From assembly GCA_009760855.2 (NCBI GenBank), contig WPIO01000047.1, positions 2,041,501-2,105,500 of the forward strand: DNA of 64,000 bases. The letters run 5' to 3'. Below are positions 13,117-22,985 of the stretch, one piece after another (position 1 is the first letter of the stretch; every line of letters starts with the position of its first letter). The notes under the pieces are model-generated. The model was not told the origin of the DNA. It saw nothing but the letters and a program-made list of their open reading frames with translations, and did no database searches. The stretch is from Cristatella mucedo. Taxonomy: Eukaryota > Bryozoa > Phylactolaemata > Cristatellidae. The position numbers were made by a program, and so were the translations under genes.

Positions 13117-15530
13117 TCCTCTAAAATAACCTGTGAATCGCGAAACCTCAAGACCCTTGACATCGATGCTGTCCGTGCAAAAATATCTGCTTCACCTCTG
13201 CTGCTCAGTTCTTCCTCCGATCTGTCATCGTTGTTAGGTAGCTACAACACGACACTAGCTGACACGCTCGACGATTTTGCACCTCTGACAAAGCTCACTG
13301 TCTGTCCTCGCCCAGACGGAATATGGTTTACCACAGACATTGAACTAGCCAGGTCTACTAAGAGCAAGCTTCAAAAAGCATACAAAAGATTAAGACTGAC
13401 TGTCCATCGACAGGCATATGAAGACTACTGTAGGTCGTACCAATCGATCCTAGCAAAGGCCAACTCTAGCCTCTATAGAAACATTTTTGAATCACAGATG
13501 CACTATCCAAAAATGCTGATGTCGACGATAAACCACCTCCTCAACCGCTACCAGATTAGCTCCTTACCTGATGATCCTTGTGATGATCTAGCCGATTGCT
13601 TCTCTCGATTCTTTGTGCAGAAGATAGACAAGATCAGGGAATCCATCCCTGCGATGACGACATCTCCACTAGAATGCTGTTCCCGATTCCTGGCTGCACC
13701 TCAATGTCTACATTTAAACAGGTCACTATTGATCTAGTCCTGAAGTTCGTATCCCAATCAAAGAAGACAAGTCCTCTGGACCCTATTCCCACTGTCTGCT
13801 CCTACGTTGCATTGATCCGCTGCTGCCATGCATAACTAACATCATTAATATGTCATTAGCCTCAGGTCATGTCCGATCACCTTTCAAAAAAGCTGTAGTC
13901 AAGCCACTTCTCAAGAAAGCGACACTAGACCAAGAGAACTTGAGCAACTACCACCCAGTCTCCCTTCTATCATTCCTATCAAAGACACTTGAACGGGTCG
14001 TGGCAGACCAGCTGAACTCATATATTGAAACTTCAAACCTTGCTAGTACGTTCCAGTCTGGCTTTAGAGCCAATCACTCCACAGAGTCAGCATTGCTGAG
14101 GGTATACAACGACCTACTTAGGAATGTAGACATGGGTAGAGTATCTCTGCTTCTTTTGCTCGATCTTTCAGCAGCTTTTGATTCTATCAATCACCAAGTT
14201 CTTCTGGAGTGCCTCTCATTTCGCCTGGGCATCACCGGTGCTGCTCTCCGATGGTTCAGGTTCTATCTCATTGAGAGACACCCGAGTGTCGACTTAAATG
14301 GACAAAGATCACCCAAGGAACCTCTGAAACATGAGGTATCTCAGGCCTCCGTGCTGGGTCCCGTTCTTTTCACGGTGTATACTCTCCCTGTTGCTGATGT
14401 TATTGTCAAGCACAATCTAGGCTTTCACTTGTAAGCAGATGATATTCAATTGTACCTTTGCTTTGATCCCTCCTAGCCTTCGAGCACCTCAAATTCTCTC
14501 AACTTCCTTGCTGCATGTATTGATGACATCCACACATGGATGGCATCAAATTTTCTCAAACTAAACGATGATACAACTAACTTCTTACTTATGGGAAAAC
14601 CCAGTGTGATTCAGAAATTGGTAAGGCTAACACTCAAAATTGGCTCTGCCAGCTTATCTCCTGCTGAATCAAAACGAAATCTAGGTGTCATGTTCCAAAT
14701 TGACATCTCCTTAAACTAAGACATCAGCTCCACAATCAAGTCAGCCTACTTTCAGCTACATGACATAGCTAAAATTCGGGTTTGTGTAGATACGAATACC
14801 ACATCCAAGTTGGTCTATGCATTTTTGACATCCCGTCTTGACTTCTGTAACTCACTGCTTGCTGGCCTACCGGCATGTGCAGTCAGGCGATTACAGCCGG
14901 TGCAAAACGCCGCAGCTAGGCTTGTCTGTCGTGAGCGTCGCAGTTGCCACATCGCACCACTTCTCGCCGACCTGTACTGGCTCCCAGTCAAGCAACGGAT
15001 TGATTTCAAGGTTTTATCGCTCACTTATAGGTCACTTCATTCTTTGGCTCCAGCCTATCTCTCAGATCTACTCCTCCACCAGGCCAAGTATCGTACTACT
15101 CGATTTTTCTGATTACAACATTTTACCAATACCTCGTACAAACCTCAAATCCTTTGGAGACCGTGCATTTAGTTCGTATGTTCCCAAAGCCTGGAAATCA
15201 CTCCCGACTTGCGTCAGAACTTCTCCTGACTTGATCACATCTAAAAGAACCCTAAAACGCACCTTTTTAGGACAGCATTTAGTCGGTCACTGCGATTTGT
15301 CTTTTGTGCGCTTATGCGTGCTGACACTGCGCATGCTGCCACTAACCACATTTGCATGCTGACCCTGTGACCCATGTCATCCCTAGCCATGTTATTCATG
15401 TTGCTTACCAAGCTTGATATTACTCACCATTTAATCGCGTTTCCTTTTGCAGCAAATTTAAAGCACCTAGAAAGAGATTGAGTTCACTGAATGCGCTTTG
15501 TCGATTGCATTATTATTATTACTACTATTA
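13117..15530 (+). mobile_element. L2-clade non-LTR retrotransposon, 5'-truncated, RT to 3' tail
   Basis: The longest plus-strand L2 in one piece. It starts just before the RT domain (homology to 60610 begins near TGTGAATCGCGAAA), runs through RT and the C-terminal region, and ends with the 3' hairpin and a TTATTATTATTACTACTATT tail. The endonuclease is missing, the usual 5' truncation of target-primed reverse transcription. It ends exactly where the LTR-like element at 15531 begins, so one was probably inserted beside or into the other. Confidence 0.92.
13141..15270 (+). pseudogene. L2 reverse transcriptase ORF, broken
   Basis: Non-LTR reverse transcriptase, the enzyme that copies element RNA at a nicked target. 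It is readable in segments: N-terminal linker at 13141-13735 (RPDGIWFTTDIELARSTKSK, AYEDYCRSYQSILAKA), RT core at 13850-14434 (VVKPLLKKATLDQENLSNYH, FQSGFRANHSTES, motif A LLLLDLSAAFD with the catalytic Asp codon at 14162-14164) and C-terminal part at 14810-15112 (SRLDFCNSLLAGLPACA, ADLYWLPVKQRIDFK). Breaks: frameshifts near 13735, between 14434 and 14810, and near 15110; the motif-B glycine reads SQASVLGP where QGSVLGP is usual; and the catalytic YADD box has TAA in place of the Tyr codon (14432-14434), giving stop-ADD. The family match (L2/CR1 group) is secure and the copy is dead. Confidence 0.9.
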
Positions 15531-17332
15531 CATGTCAGTTTTTTGCTTAGATCGTCTTGGAATGGTGGTTGAGATCGAGCCCGTTTTAACTGGCTCACAT
15601 GTCCGTTCTGTATAAGAATTATGGCATCCTTGCTTTTACCTTCTTGGATGATTAAGTCATAATCTGAGCCCAATGTTTAGTGGTGCTCGTATATTTGTCG
15701 ATATATTGGTAAAGGGATGTGTCATTTAAGTCGTGTGAGGTAAACTCCTTATTTTAGCTGTTTCTAGTGGCTTTGTAGATTTTGTTGGCATGATATCATT
15801 TGTTGTTAATATGCGTTTTAAAATTTTCGTAATGGTAAAAAGAGGATATTAATTTACGCGTTAAGGCTTAAAGAAAAAGTGTAATGAATAAATTTTCATG
15901 CCGCTCTTCTCTGTCCTGAGCATGGGTGCAGAGGTATTTGTACAGTGCGTACGATTTTTGTGCTCATTACAGCTGACTCCTGATGTCGCTTGATATCTTT
16001 TTCGTTGGTCTTCTTATTGGAAAACACTGATGGATCGTATTAAATACTTCATTTTGAAGATTTGATGTCTCTCTAGTATTGGTAGGGAAGTGATGGAGGC
16101 TATCAATCCTCTTGGGTCACTTCGATGTTAATACCTTGGACTAATCACTCTTGGATCATTAACCTGTGATATTCGTCCAGAGGTGAATTTTTCTAATGCT
16201 CAAATTACATTAGAGGACATGTTATATAGTCGAGAATGCGATCGTAATGGAACAGCAGACGTCCTTGTTTTAGACATATTTTCCTTGTAAGTACAATATG
16301 CATGGCTCAGACGGACTATCCGGCTTTGTATTTCAAACGGTTGATTTCAATCACAGCTTATCTGCTGTGATAGGAGTAAGTCTTCCTGCTTTTCTTCTGT
16401 TTTCTTGTGTCTGTCGATCAATACAAAAGGTCATTCATCTGTTGTGCTTCATTGAGCGTCACTTCTGCCATGTGTGTTACCATTGGCGGAACCGGTTTCA
16501 TTCTGGAGTCATGTTTCGTCATCAGAGCTGTCATTCTGTTCTGTGGTTCTCTAGTTTTCTACTCTGGGCATGGTCACAAGAGGTTCGCTTTATGTATATC
16601 GAAGATGTGGCATGAGAGACCATGCATACCAATGAAGGTGATCTCCGTGGTGGCGTTTAACTGCGGCAACCGACGGTCGATACTAATTTAAAGATGGCAC
16701 GCATAGCAGTATCTATGACTTTGACGACGGCTGGCAGCAGATGGCGGCATGAAGATACCTCCAATATCTTGAGGAAGGCTCTAATTCAGCTCGGCTCTAA
16801 CCATCGTCTTCACTCAGAAATCGAAATGATATCTGGAGGCTGCTAGCTTGATTGACACTGTAACAGGAGCTACGCATCTGCGAACGACCAGCTCGACCAG
16901 CTTGTCCGCGGACGGACATTTTTAAAGGAGGGGATAGGGTAAAGCCCCGTGATTATGAACTATGAACTTGACAGTAGAGCCTCGATTGAGAACTATTAGC
17001 TCGCCGAATAATGAGGACTCTTGTGAGATGTCCAAGATAAGCAGAGGCTTATGAGCAGCATTATTTCTGATTATTATTATTGACAATTAATTTTTAGGGA
17101 ATTATTGTGACTTGTAACCTGGTTGCTGGATCAGGCTCGTGCATGACAGCGGTCGTGATCATAGAGCTATTGTCTGCCGGTCGGTGGGTCTAATGCTGAG
17201 CTTGAGCCACTGTAACCTGCTGTGAGCCTATTAGCGAGTCAGCAGGAAGTCAACTGGCTGTATCAACTGTGGAATGCGTGCTATTATTGTGCGTTAAGTA
17301 ATACGATGCAGAAGCTCACCGTGTAAGTATTA
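15531..17332 (+). mobile_element. LTR-like element copy 1 (type I, with extra internal segment)
   Basis: One of four plus-strand copies of an unnamed repeat (others at 29030, 39417 and 44871). Shared words include TGGCTCACATGTCCGTTCT, CTTGGTAGGGAAG and GGATCATTAACCTGTGAT. Near 16900 there is a purine-rich tract (AAAGGAGGGGATAG) followed by GTAAAGCCCCGTGATTATG, the start of the LTR-like terminus. Here the first two bases are GG where TG is expected, and the terminus is cut at about 17325 by L2 sequence. Compared with copies 3 and 4 it has about 480 extra bases (about 16275-16750) containing a 105-codon ORF (16298-16615) whose peptide end (FRHQSCHSV..WFSSFLL...EDVA) matches the ORF at 29875-30231. 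No RT, integrase or gag motif is visible. Confidence 0.75.
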
Positions 17333-18255
17333 TGGTTAGTGGCGGCTAGCGCAGTATCAGCACGAATATGCACATAAAGAGCGAATCACAGGGACCCACT
17401 AAATGCCGTTATAAATATATGCGCTTTAGCTACCTTTTACTTGAGGTCAAGGCAGGAGATTTCATGACACAAGTCGGGAGTGACTTCCAGGCTTTGGCAG
17501 CATACGAACTAAAGGCGCGGTCTCCAAAGGATTTGGGGGTTCATTCAAGGTATATGTTAAAAATGGCATTCCGGAAAGCCGGTCGCATGCTGCTTAGCCT
17601 GGTGAGCCAGTAGAACTAATAGGCAGGCTTGCACCTATGAATGAAGCGCCCTAAAAAGGAGCGACAAAACCTTGAAGTCGGTGCGTTGCGTGATATAAAG
17701 TCAGTGCTGGTCGGCGAGAAGTGGTGAGATGTGGCAGCTGTGACGCTCACAACAAACAAGCCTAGCTGAAGAGTTTTTCACCTGCTGCAAGTGCCTGATT
17801 GCACATGCCGGAAGGTCAGCAAGCAGTGAGTTATATAAGTCAAAACGGGATGTCGCAAATGCATAGACCAAATTTAATGTGATATCCCTGTCTAAACAAT
17901 CCCGAATTTTAGCAATGTTATGTAGGCAGACTTGACTGTGGAGTTGATGTGGTCATCTAATTAAAGGTCACTTTTGAACATGACACCTATACTTCGTGCA
18001 GATTCAACAGGGAATATGCTGGAGGAGCAGACTTTATGCGTTAAACTCTCAAATTTATGAATCACAGTTGGTTTTCGCATAGCTGGTAAGTTGGTTTTAT
18101 TCTCGTTTAGTTGGACAACTTTTGCTGTCATCCACATGGGGATTTCACCAACAGATGCAGCAAGGGAGTAAAGAGAATTCGACGTGCTTAAGGGCTGGGA
18201 ATGGTCAAAGCAGAGGTACAACTGAGTGTCATCTGCATATAATTAAAAGCCTATG
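17333..18255 (-). mobile_element. L2 3' portion, reversed
   Basis: Starts with GGTTAGTGGCGGC and AATCACAGGGACCCACTAAA, has no tail, and runs through the 3' UTR and the RT C-terminal region (CACTTTTGAACATGACACC, GATTCAACAGG). Homologous to 46428-47570 in the duplicated block C, and broken by many small indels. Confidence 0.85.
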
Positions 18256-18420
18256 TTATGTATAGCTTCTATCAGGTAACACTAGACAAATGGGCTAGAG
18301 TCGGTCAGGTTTGTCTTCCCTAGTCCTCCAAACGGTTCCGACTATCAATAGTAGTAGAAATCGTTTTGAATGCCAACTCTCTCAGCTCTCAACCAACTTT
18401 CAGTAGCTGGTTGATGCTCG

Positions 18421-18666
18421 ATGGCATTATCGTACCGTCGGGTGGCAACACGCGAGCATTTGTCGATGACTCTTGTGAGCAGGGTGGAGAAACTTCAGGC
18501 AAAACTGGCCGACGAATGCGAAGGTGTGCGGTGGATAGAACGGCTCAGCTCGCATTTCCGTATCAATGGCCCTCTCATGGAATATGGAAAGACTGAGCGT
18601 CGTTCTAGCCGGACGAGTTCAAGGCCGGCGCCTAACGAGAAAATCTTCCATGTTACCTCTAATTAG
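18421..18666 (+). CDS. Hypothetical small ORF, 81 aa, duplicated at 47.7 kb
   Basis: The 81-codon reading begins MALSYRRVATREHLSMT, continues SRVEKLQAKLADE, RWIERLSSHFRI and MEYGKTERRSSR, and ends in a basic Ser/Arg tail. The middle could form an amphipathic helix or short coiled coil. The paralogue at 47640-47930 keeps the nucleotides (YRRVASRELLS and RRSSQTRSK are still readable) but slips frame in the middle. At least one copy is therefore broken, and coding function is unproven. It lies between the reversed L2 3' end and the spacer before GC-rich gene A, in the same order in both blocks. Conservation may simply reflect segmental duplication. No known domain is recognised. Confidence 0.35.
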   Translation: MALSYRRVATREHLSMTLVSRVEKLQAKLADECEGVRWIERLSSHFRINGPLMEYGKTERRSSRTSSRPAPNEKIFHVTSN

Positions 18667-18729
18667 GTTATTAATTATTATTATTGTTTCAATTATTAGT
18701 ATTATTATTAGTGATCCCAGCCATATCAT

Positions 18730-18850
18730 TCTTGTTGACATTGTGCATTTTCCCACTAATCGTTTGATCATGTTTCCTTTGCAGCAAATCCAACCTGCCT
18801 ATACAAGGATTAACTTCTCTGAGGGCTCAATGCAAATGTATTATTACCTT
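18730..18850 (+). mobile_element. Degenerate L2 3' tail
   Basis: The words CATTTTCCCACTAATCGTTT, CCTTTGCAGCAAAT and TTCTCTGAGGGCTC follow the L2 3' end with decay of the hairpin (no GCGCC/GGCGC pair) and of the tail. The same decayed tail stands at 47940-48060, so this insertion is older than the block duplication. Confidence 0.65.
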
Positions 18851-19339
18851 TGCTTTCATGCCTAAAGCTATCCTTACGGTGGCCCAATAAGGAAAGGAAA
18901 GCTGTTTCTTTCGGTACCTCGCTTCATGTAAGCGACTTATATATTAAGGCAGCAAAATTTGTTGAGGATTTGGTACACTGGCACACCGGTTTTCTTGTTC
19001 ACAATTGACTCTAGCCGGTGCGTCTCACTCGTCCTTGAGTCTCCAGATATCAACGAATTAAAGTGAGAAAGTCCGTCCGCCCTTCAGTCACGCAGCAAGA
19101 CGGCGACTTGTCTCTATGACTCAGCGAAGCGAGTTCGCAGGCAGTGACCTCTAGTATTTGATTCTATAGAATCTCATAGCCACAGTCTAGGCGAGCTGCC
19201 TAGGCAATGCTAAGTTTTGATTCGTTTGCCGCTGAGCAACAGCTTACCGGCCGCATGCTGCACCACCGCTTCGCCGTGTCCAGCCGTTTTAACCCAGTGT
19301 CACACTTCGCCTGCTCCTTTCATTTTAGACTAAATAAAA
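18851..19339. other. Spacer of duplicated block A, unexpanded GTCC site
   Basis: Paralogous to 48060-48700: shared TTGACT..AGCC.GTG, TCTCCAGAT, GAGAAAGTCCGTCCG, GCGAAGCGAGT, GCAGGCAGT and CCGCTGAGCAACAG. The place that holds a 160-bp GTCC run in block C has only GTCCGTCCGCCC here (about 19069-19080). No coding sequence. Confidence 0.75.
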
Positions 19340-19513
19340 ACATGCATGCTGACCCTGTGCATGTCACCCCTGACCATGTTATTCATGTTGTTTGTCTAGC
19401 ATGATACCACTCACCATTCCATCGTGTTTCTTTAGCAGCAAATGTAAAGCGCCTAGAAAGAGATTGAGTTCTCTGAGGGCGCTTTATCAAATGCATTAGT
19501 ATTATTATTATTA
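19340..19513 (+). mobile_element. L2 3' tail insertion (about 170 bp), absent from block C
   Basis: Begins CATGCATGCTGACCCTGTGC, carries AAAGCGCCTAGAAAGAGATT and GGGCGCTTTATC, and ends in ATTAGTATTATTATTATT. Block C at about 48695 reads from TCCTTTCATTTTA straight to CTAGAAGCGC, the empty site. The insertion sits just before the start of GC-rich gene A. Confidence 0.9.
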
Positions 19514-19578
19514 AAAACAAAAGCGCCACTGGAAGTGGATTGCGACACTCGCGAAAGATGCGAAAACTGACCCAGCTG

Positions 19579-21338
19579 ACGGATCGTCTGCAGCACCTCC
19601 AACGGATAATGGCTCAGAGCATGTCGGAGAGGCTGGGTAGGGCAGGCAAAGACGAACAGCGCCCTCCGGCGGACACCAGTCTCAAGCAACGGCAGCAGCT
19701 CTAGAGCGCTCGAGCCGGGAGCAAGGCAAGCACCTCTCGAGTGGCGAAGCGGCCAACCGGCCGCCGAACGTGGCGTCTTCTTCGACGCTGCATCAGCAAA
19801 CGCCGGCGCGAAGCCGCGATCAGCAAGTCGAACCGCCTGCGGGCGAGCCCTCAACAGACGTCGGTGCTGCCGCTGCCGCTGCCGCTGCTGCCGGACAGCC
19901 ACGTGGGCGCGCGCCTTCGTTGTTCGTTGCGGCGAGTGGCTGCAATAGAAGCAGCGATCGCCGCCGCCGACAGGGGTGGATGTCGCCGTCGCCACTGGCG
20001 CATCGGCTACTCCGAGGCGGCTGCAAGCCTCGATGGCGGCGGTGAAGAAAATGGTCGCCACTGCAGACGCGGCAGCCGTTTCGCTCTCGAGCGCCAGCCC
20101 GCTGCCGCCACCTTGTCACCATACGCCAACTTCAGCCGACGTCGCCGAGCGACGCAGCACAGGTGACAACGGCCGCCGCGGTGGCGGCACTCGAACTCCT
20201 CGACTGCATCAGCCCGCCGCCGTAGGCAACGGCAAACTCGAGCTCCCAGCACGCCTCGCATTTATTGCGGTTGGGTGAGCCGCCGGTGGCGAGACAGCTG
20301 AAGAGGGGGACCGACGAACTTCACCGGCGGCGGCAGCAGCGTTAGCGGCACCGGCGGTCCGCTTGATGACTTCAAAAGGCTGCAGTGCCTTCTGGTGGAC
20401 CTTGTGGCCGACCAGGTGAAGAACTTCACTCGCTGGCGATCGCTCGATGGCCAGGAGCGCGCCTTTGCGGCAGAACTCGACGAGGACGAGGCTCAGGAGC
20501 CACGGTATCTTGGCGACGGCCGCGCAGCAGATGTCGAATAGCCGGACGCGCTTGAATTGGTGGCAAACGAGCACACGGGCCTGAGATACTTGCAGATCTC
20601 GAGGCAACAATTGAGCAAGATCTCGCCACTCAATCGTATGAAGCCAGGCAGATCGCCGCGGGCAGTAACCTTTGCATTCGGTCGCGATACTGCAAATCAG
20701 TGCCGCTGTCGCAAATTCGTCAGCTGGAACAGATATCGTTTCGGCAAGCGACGGAAAAATCCTGATGCGCCATGCAGACAATCTGGCCCACCAGGTGGAA
20801 AAATTCACTCGCTGGCGATCACTCGTTGGACTGGCACACGCTGCTGTGGCAGAACGCGACGAGGACGACGGCTATAGCGCTGCCGTCGCCGAGCCAAGCG
20901 ACGGTGGACGGCGAACGAGTGCACGAGTAGCCGGTGCTATCGGCATATGGTTGAGGCCAGCATCGACGAAGATCTCTTCTCTCTGATGTACCAAGGAGGG
21001 TAACTCGCCGATGCGTTTGACTACGTATCAGGCAACGTCGTCGGCGCCGCTCGAGCTCGCTCGTCGGCCGAGAGACAGCCATCTTTGTGTCATGCGCAGC
21101 GGAAGAAAAGACGTGGCGAGGCGATAGCGAGCTGCGACATGACGACCAAGTCCGCTACGAGATCGAGAGGCAGCAGTGAGCGCTCTGTGTGGATGTGCCC
21201 GCGGACGACACTCTCTGGAAGCCGAAGCGACCGTGGCAGTCGAGACGCGAGCAGTTTCGCAGCGGCGCTCGGAGCCGCCCAATAGGGAAAGCAGCGATCG
21301 GCGGCATATAGAACACCTGCGGTCGCTTGCAACCTGAA
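19579..21338 (+). pseudogene. GC-rich gene family copy A, disrupted, conserved module duplicated
   Basis: Paralogue of the gene at 34052. The ancestral start aligned with MDRLQH (block C) and MDRRV (B, D) is ACG here at 19579-19581, and an in-frame TAG follows at 19702-19704. The Ala/Pro/Arg-rich part (about 19740-20270) is readable only in shifting frames. The conserved module occurs twice: 20380-20620 (VADQVKNFTRWRSLDG, GDGRAADVE then stop) and 20765-21010 (MRHADNLAHQVEKFTRWRSL, LMYQGG then stop). The end reads SEPPNRESSDRR and stops at TGA 21336-21338, followed by a 3' region conserved with the other copies and an AGTAAA at 21707-21712 where the others have AATAAA. Function unknown. With start loss, several stops and frameshifts this copy should make no normal protein. 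Confidence 0.75.
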
Positions 21339-21901
21339 GCGAAATACTATTCCACGCGAACCGCTGTGATGAAGTAGAGAGGGCGGCTTCTCGATTGGTC
21401 TCAGCCGTCTCGAGTTGATAGCAAATAGCCAGCGAGCGCTGCACTCCGGGCGGCGGCAGCTTCGCTCGAAACGGTAGGCGGTGCGAGCTCGGGTGGCGAG
21501 CGACGCGGCGGGACGGCATACTGTGAGCCTCAAGTAATTTGAGCTTGAGCTGCGAGACAGCATGAGGCTTGGCTCTCGAATAAATCTAGCAGAGCCTCTT
21601 GTTTGTGTGTCTCGCTCCATTTAGATGTACGTAGTGCTTCGTATGACCTCGAGCTTGACCCATTTTGTGCTGCAATCATTTTTCAGACTTGCATTCTCGT
21701 TGTGGCAGTAAAATTGCGTGCATTTTCACTGCGGCAGCAATGCGTTCACGTGCACCATCCTTCTTTCACCGTCGCGTTAACTGCAAATGATCGCACGGAG
21801 AATAAATTTTACCGACTAAGCGCCATTAGTTCGCTTTACTTACCAACCAAAAGAAATGTGTTGCCGTGAGGACCGCACTTGCGGCCTCATCAGGCGCATG
21901 C

Positions 21902-22085
21902 TTATCCGGTGCATGTCACCCCTAACCACTTTGTTCATGTTGTTTATCAAGCATGATATTACTCACGATTCAATCGCGTTTCCCTTTGTAGCAAATGTAA
22001 AGTGCCTAGGAAGAGATTGAGTTCTCTGAGGGCGCTTTATCAAGTGCATTATTATTATTATTATTATTGTTTTTATTATTATAAA
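21902..22085 (+). mobile_element. L2 3' tail insertion (about 185 bp), absent from block C
   Basis: Starts near TATCCGGTGCATGTCACCCC and contains AAAGTGCCTAGGAAGAGATT, GGGCGCTTTATCAAGTGC and a long ATT run. The paralogous place in block C (about 50578-50590) goes from AGGCGCTTTAAATG directly to TTAAGCACTTC without it. Confidence 0.88.
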
Positions 22086-22249
22086 AATTAAGCGCTTCTT
22101 TGACTTGCCTGCGGCTTGCTTGTGGAGCATACTTCCATTTGGCGAAGTCGGTATTCGTACGGGAATATAGATAGGCATTGAACGATTATGAACCTAAAAT
22201 TAATGAGAGGGCATCGGCTCAGAAAGCTTTGCTGACCAGTCAATGTTTG

Positions 22250-22288
<39 letters not shown>

Positions 22289-22500
22289 TATTTATAAGTG
22301 TAAGAGTACACGTAATAATAATATAACTCACACATTACATATCGCCATTGGAGAACTGCATCTCTCTCTATGCACAAAAGCGGTCCAACTCTGCAGTTGC
22401 TGGGGTCACAACAGGCAACCCAAGCTGCACAGTGTTCGACCAGCTGTAAGCGTCTTAATTGATTAGCAAGCAAAAGATCTGCGAACTTGAGCAACATACA
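22086..22500. other. 3' flank of duplicated block A with TA run
   Basis: Paralogous to 50585-50945 (GGAGCATACTTCC, GGCATCGGCTCAG, CAGCTGTAAGCGTCTTA). A TA microsatellite has grown at 22253-22282 where block C has only TATATTTATTTATG. No gene. Confidence 0.8.
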
Positions 22501-22654
22501 TATATAGATATATATATGTATATGTATAGGTATATATAATATATACATATTACCCTTGGGGCTCTATCACCCACAATTCAGGTGCCGGTGCCGTTCCGCT
22601 GGCCTGCATTCCAGAGCGACGCCATCGCTCTAGTTCGCAGGTCTCTCTCTCTAT

Positions 22655-22838
22655 ATATTATTATATATCTCTCTCCATATATATATATATATATATTGGG
22701 TGAATAATAATATATATATATATATATATATAGATAGATATATTGGGTGAATGACATATATATATGAGTATATATATATATATATATATGTGTCATTACA
22801 TATGGGTGTGTGTGCGTGCGTCTATGCGTATGTTATGT

Positions 22839-22869
<31 letters not shown>

Positions 22870-22919
22870 ATTCACCCAATATATATATATATATATATAT
22901 GTATATTATCATTCACCCA

Positions 22920-22952
<33 letters not shown>

Positions 22953-22960
22953 CCTGTGTG
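22655..22960. repeat. AT-rich imperfect palindrome built of TTGGGTGAAT / ATTCACCCAA units
   Basis: Left arm: TATATTGGGTGAATAATAAT near 22694 and TATATTGGGTGAATGACAT near 22740, embedded in TA runs. Right arm: TAATTCACCCAATATAT near 22867 and ATCATTCACCCAATATAT near 22910, the reverse complement in mirrored order. The arms are about 90 bp around a loop of roughly 90 bp. TG-rich repeats follow to about 22985. The region could extrude a cruciform and is likely to be polymorphic. Confidence 0.85.
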
Positions 22961-22985
22961 TGTGTGTGTGTGGGTGTGTGCGTTT

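Noticed and set aside
20209..20808. 199-codon minus-strand ORF, and others opposite the GC-rich genes
   Set aside because: High GC removes stops from the antisense strand; these are shadows of copies A to D and are not conserved as proteins between copies.
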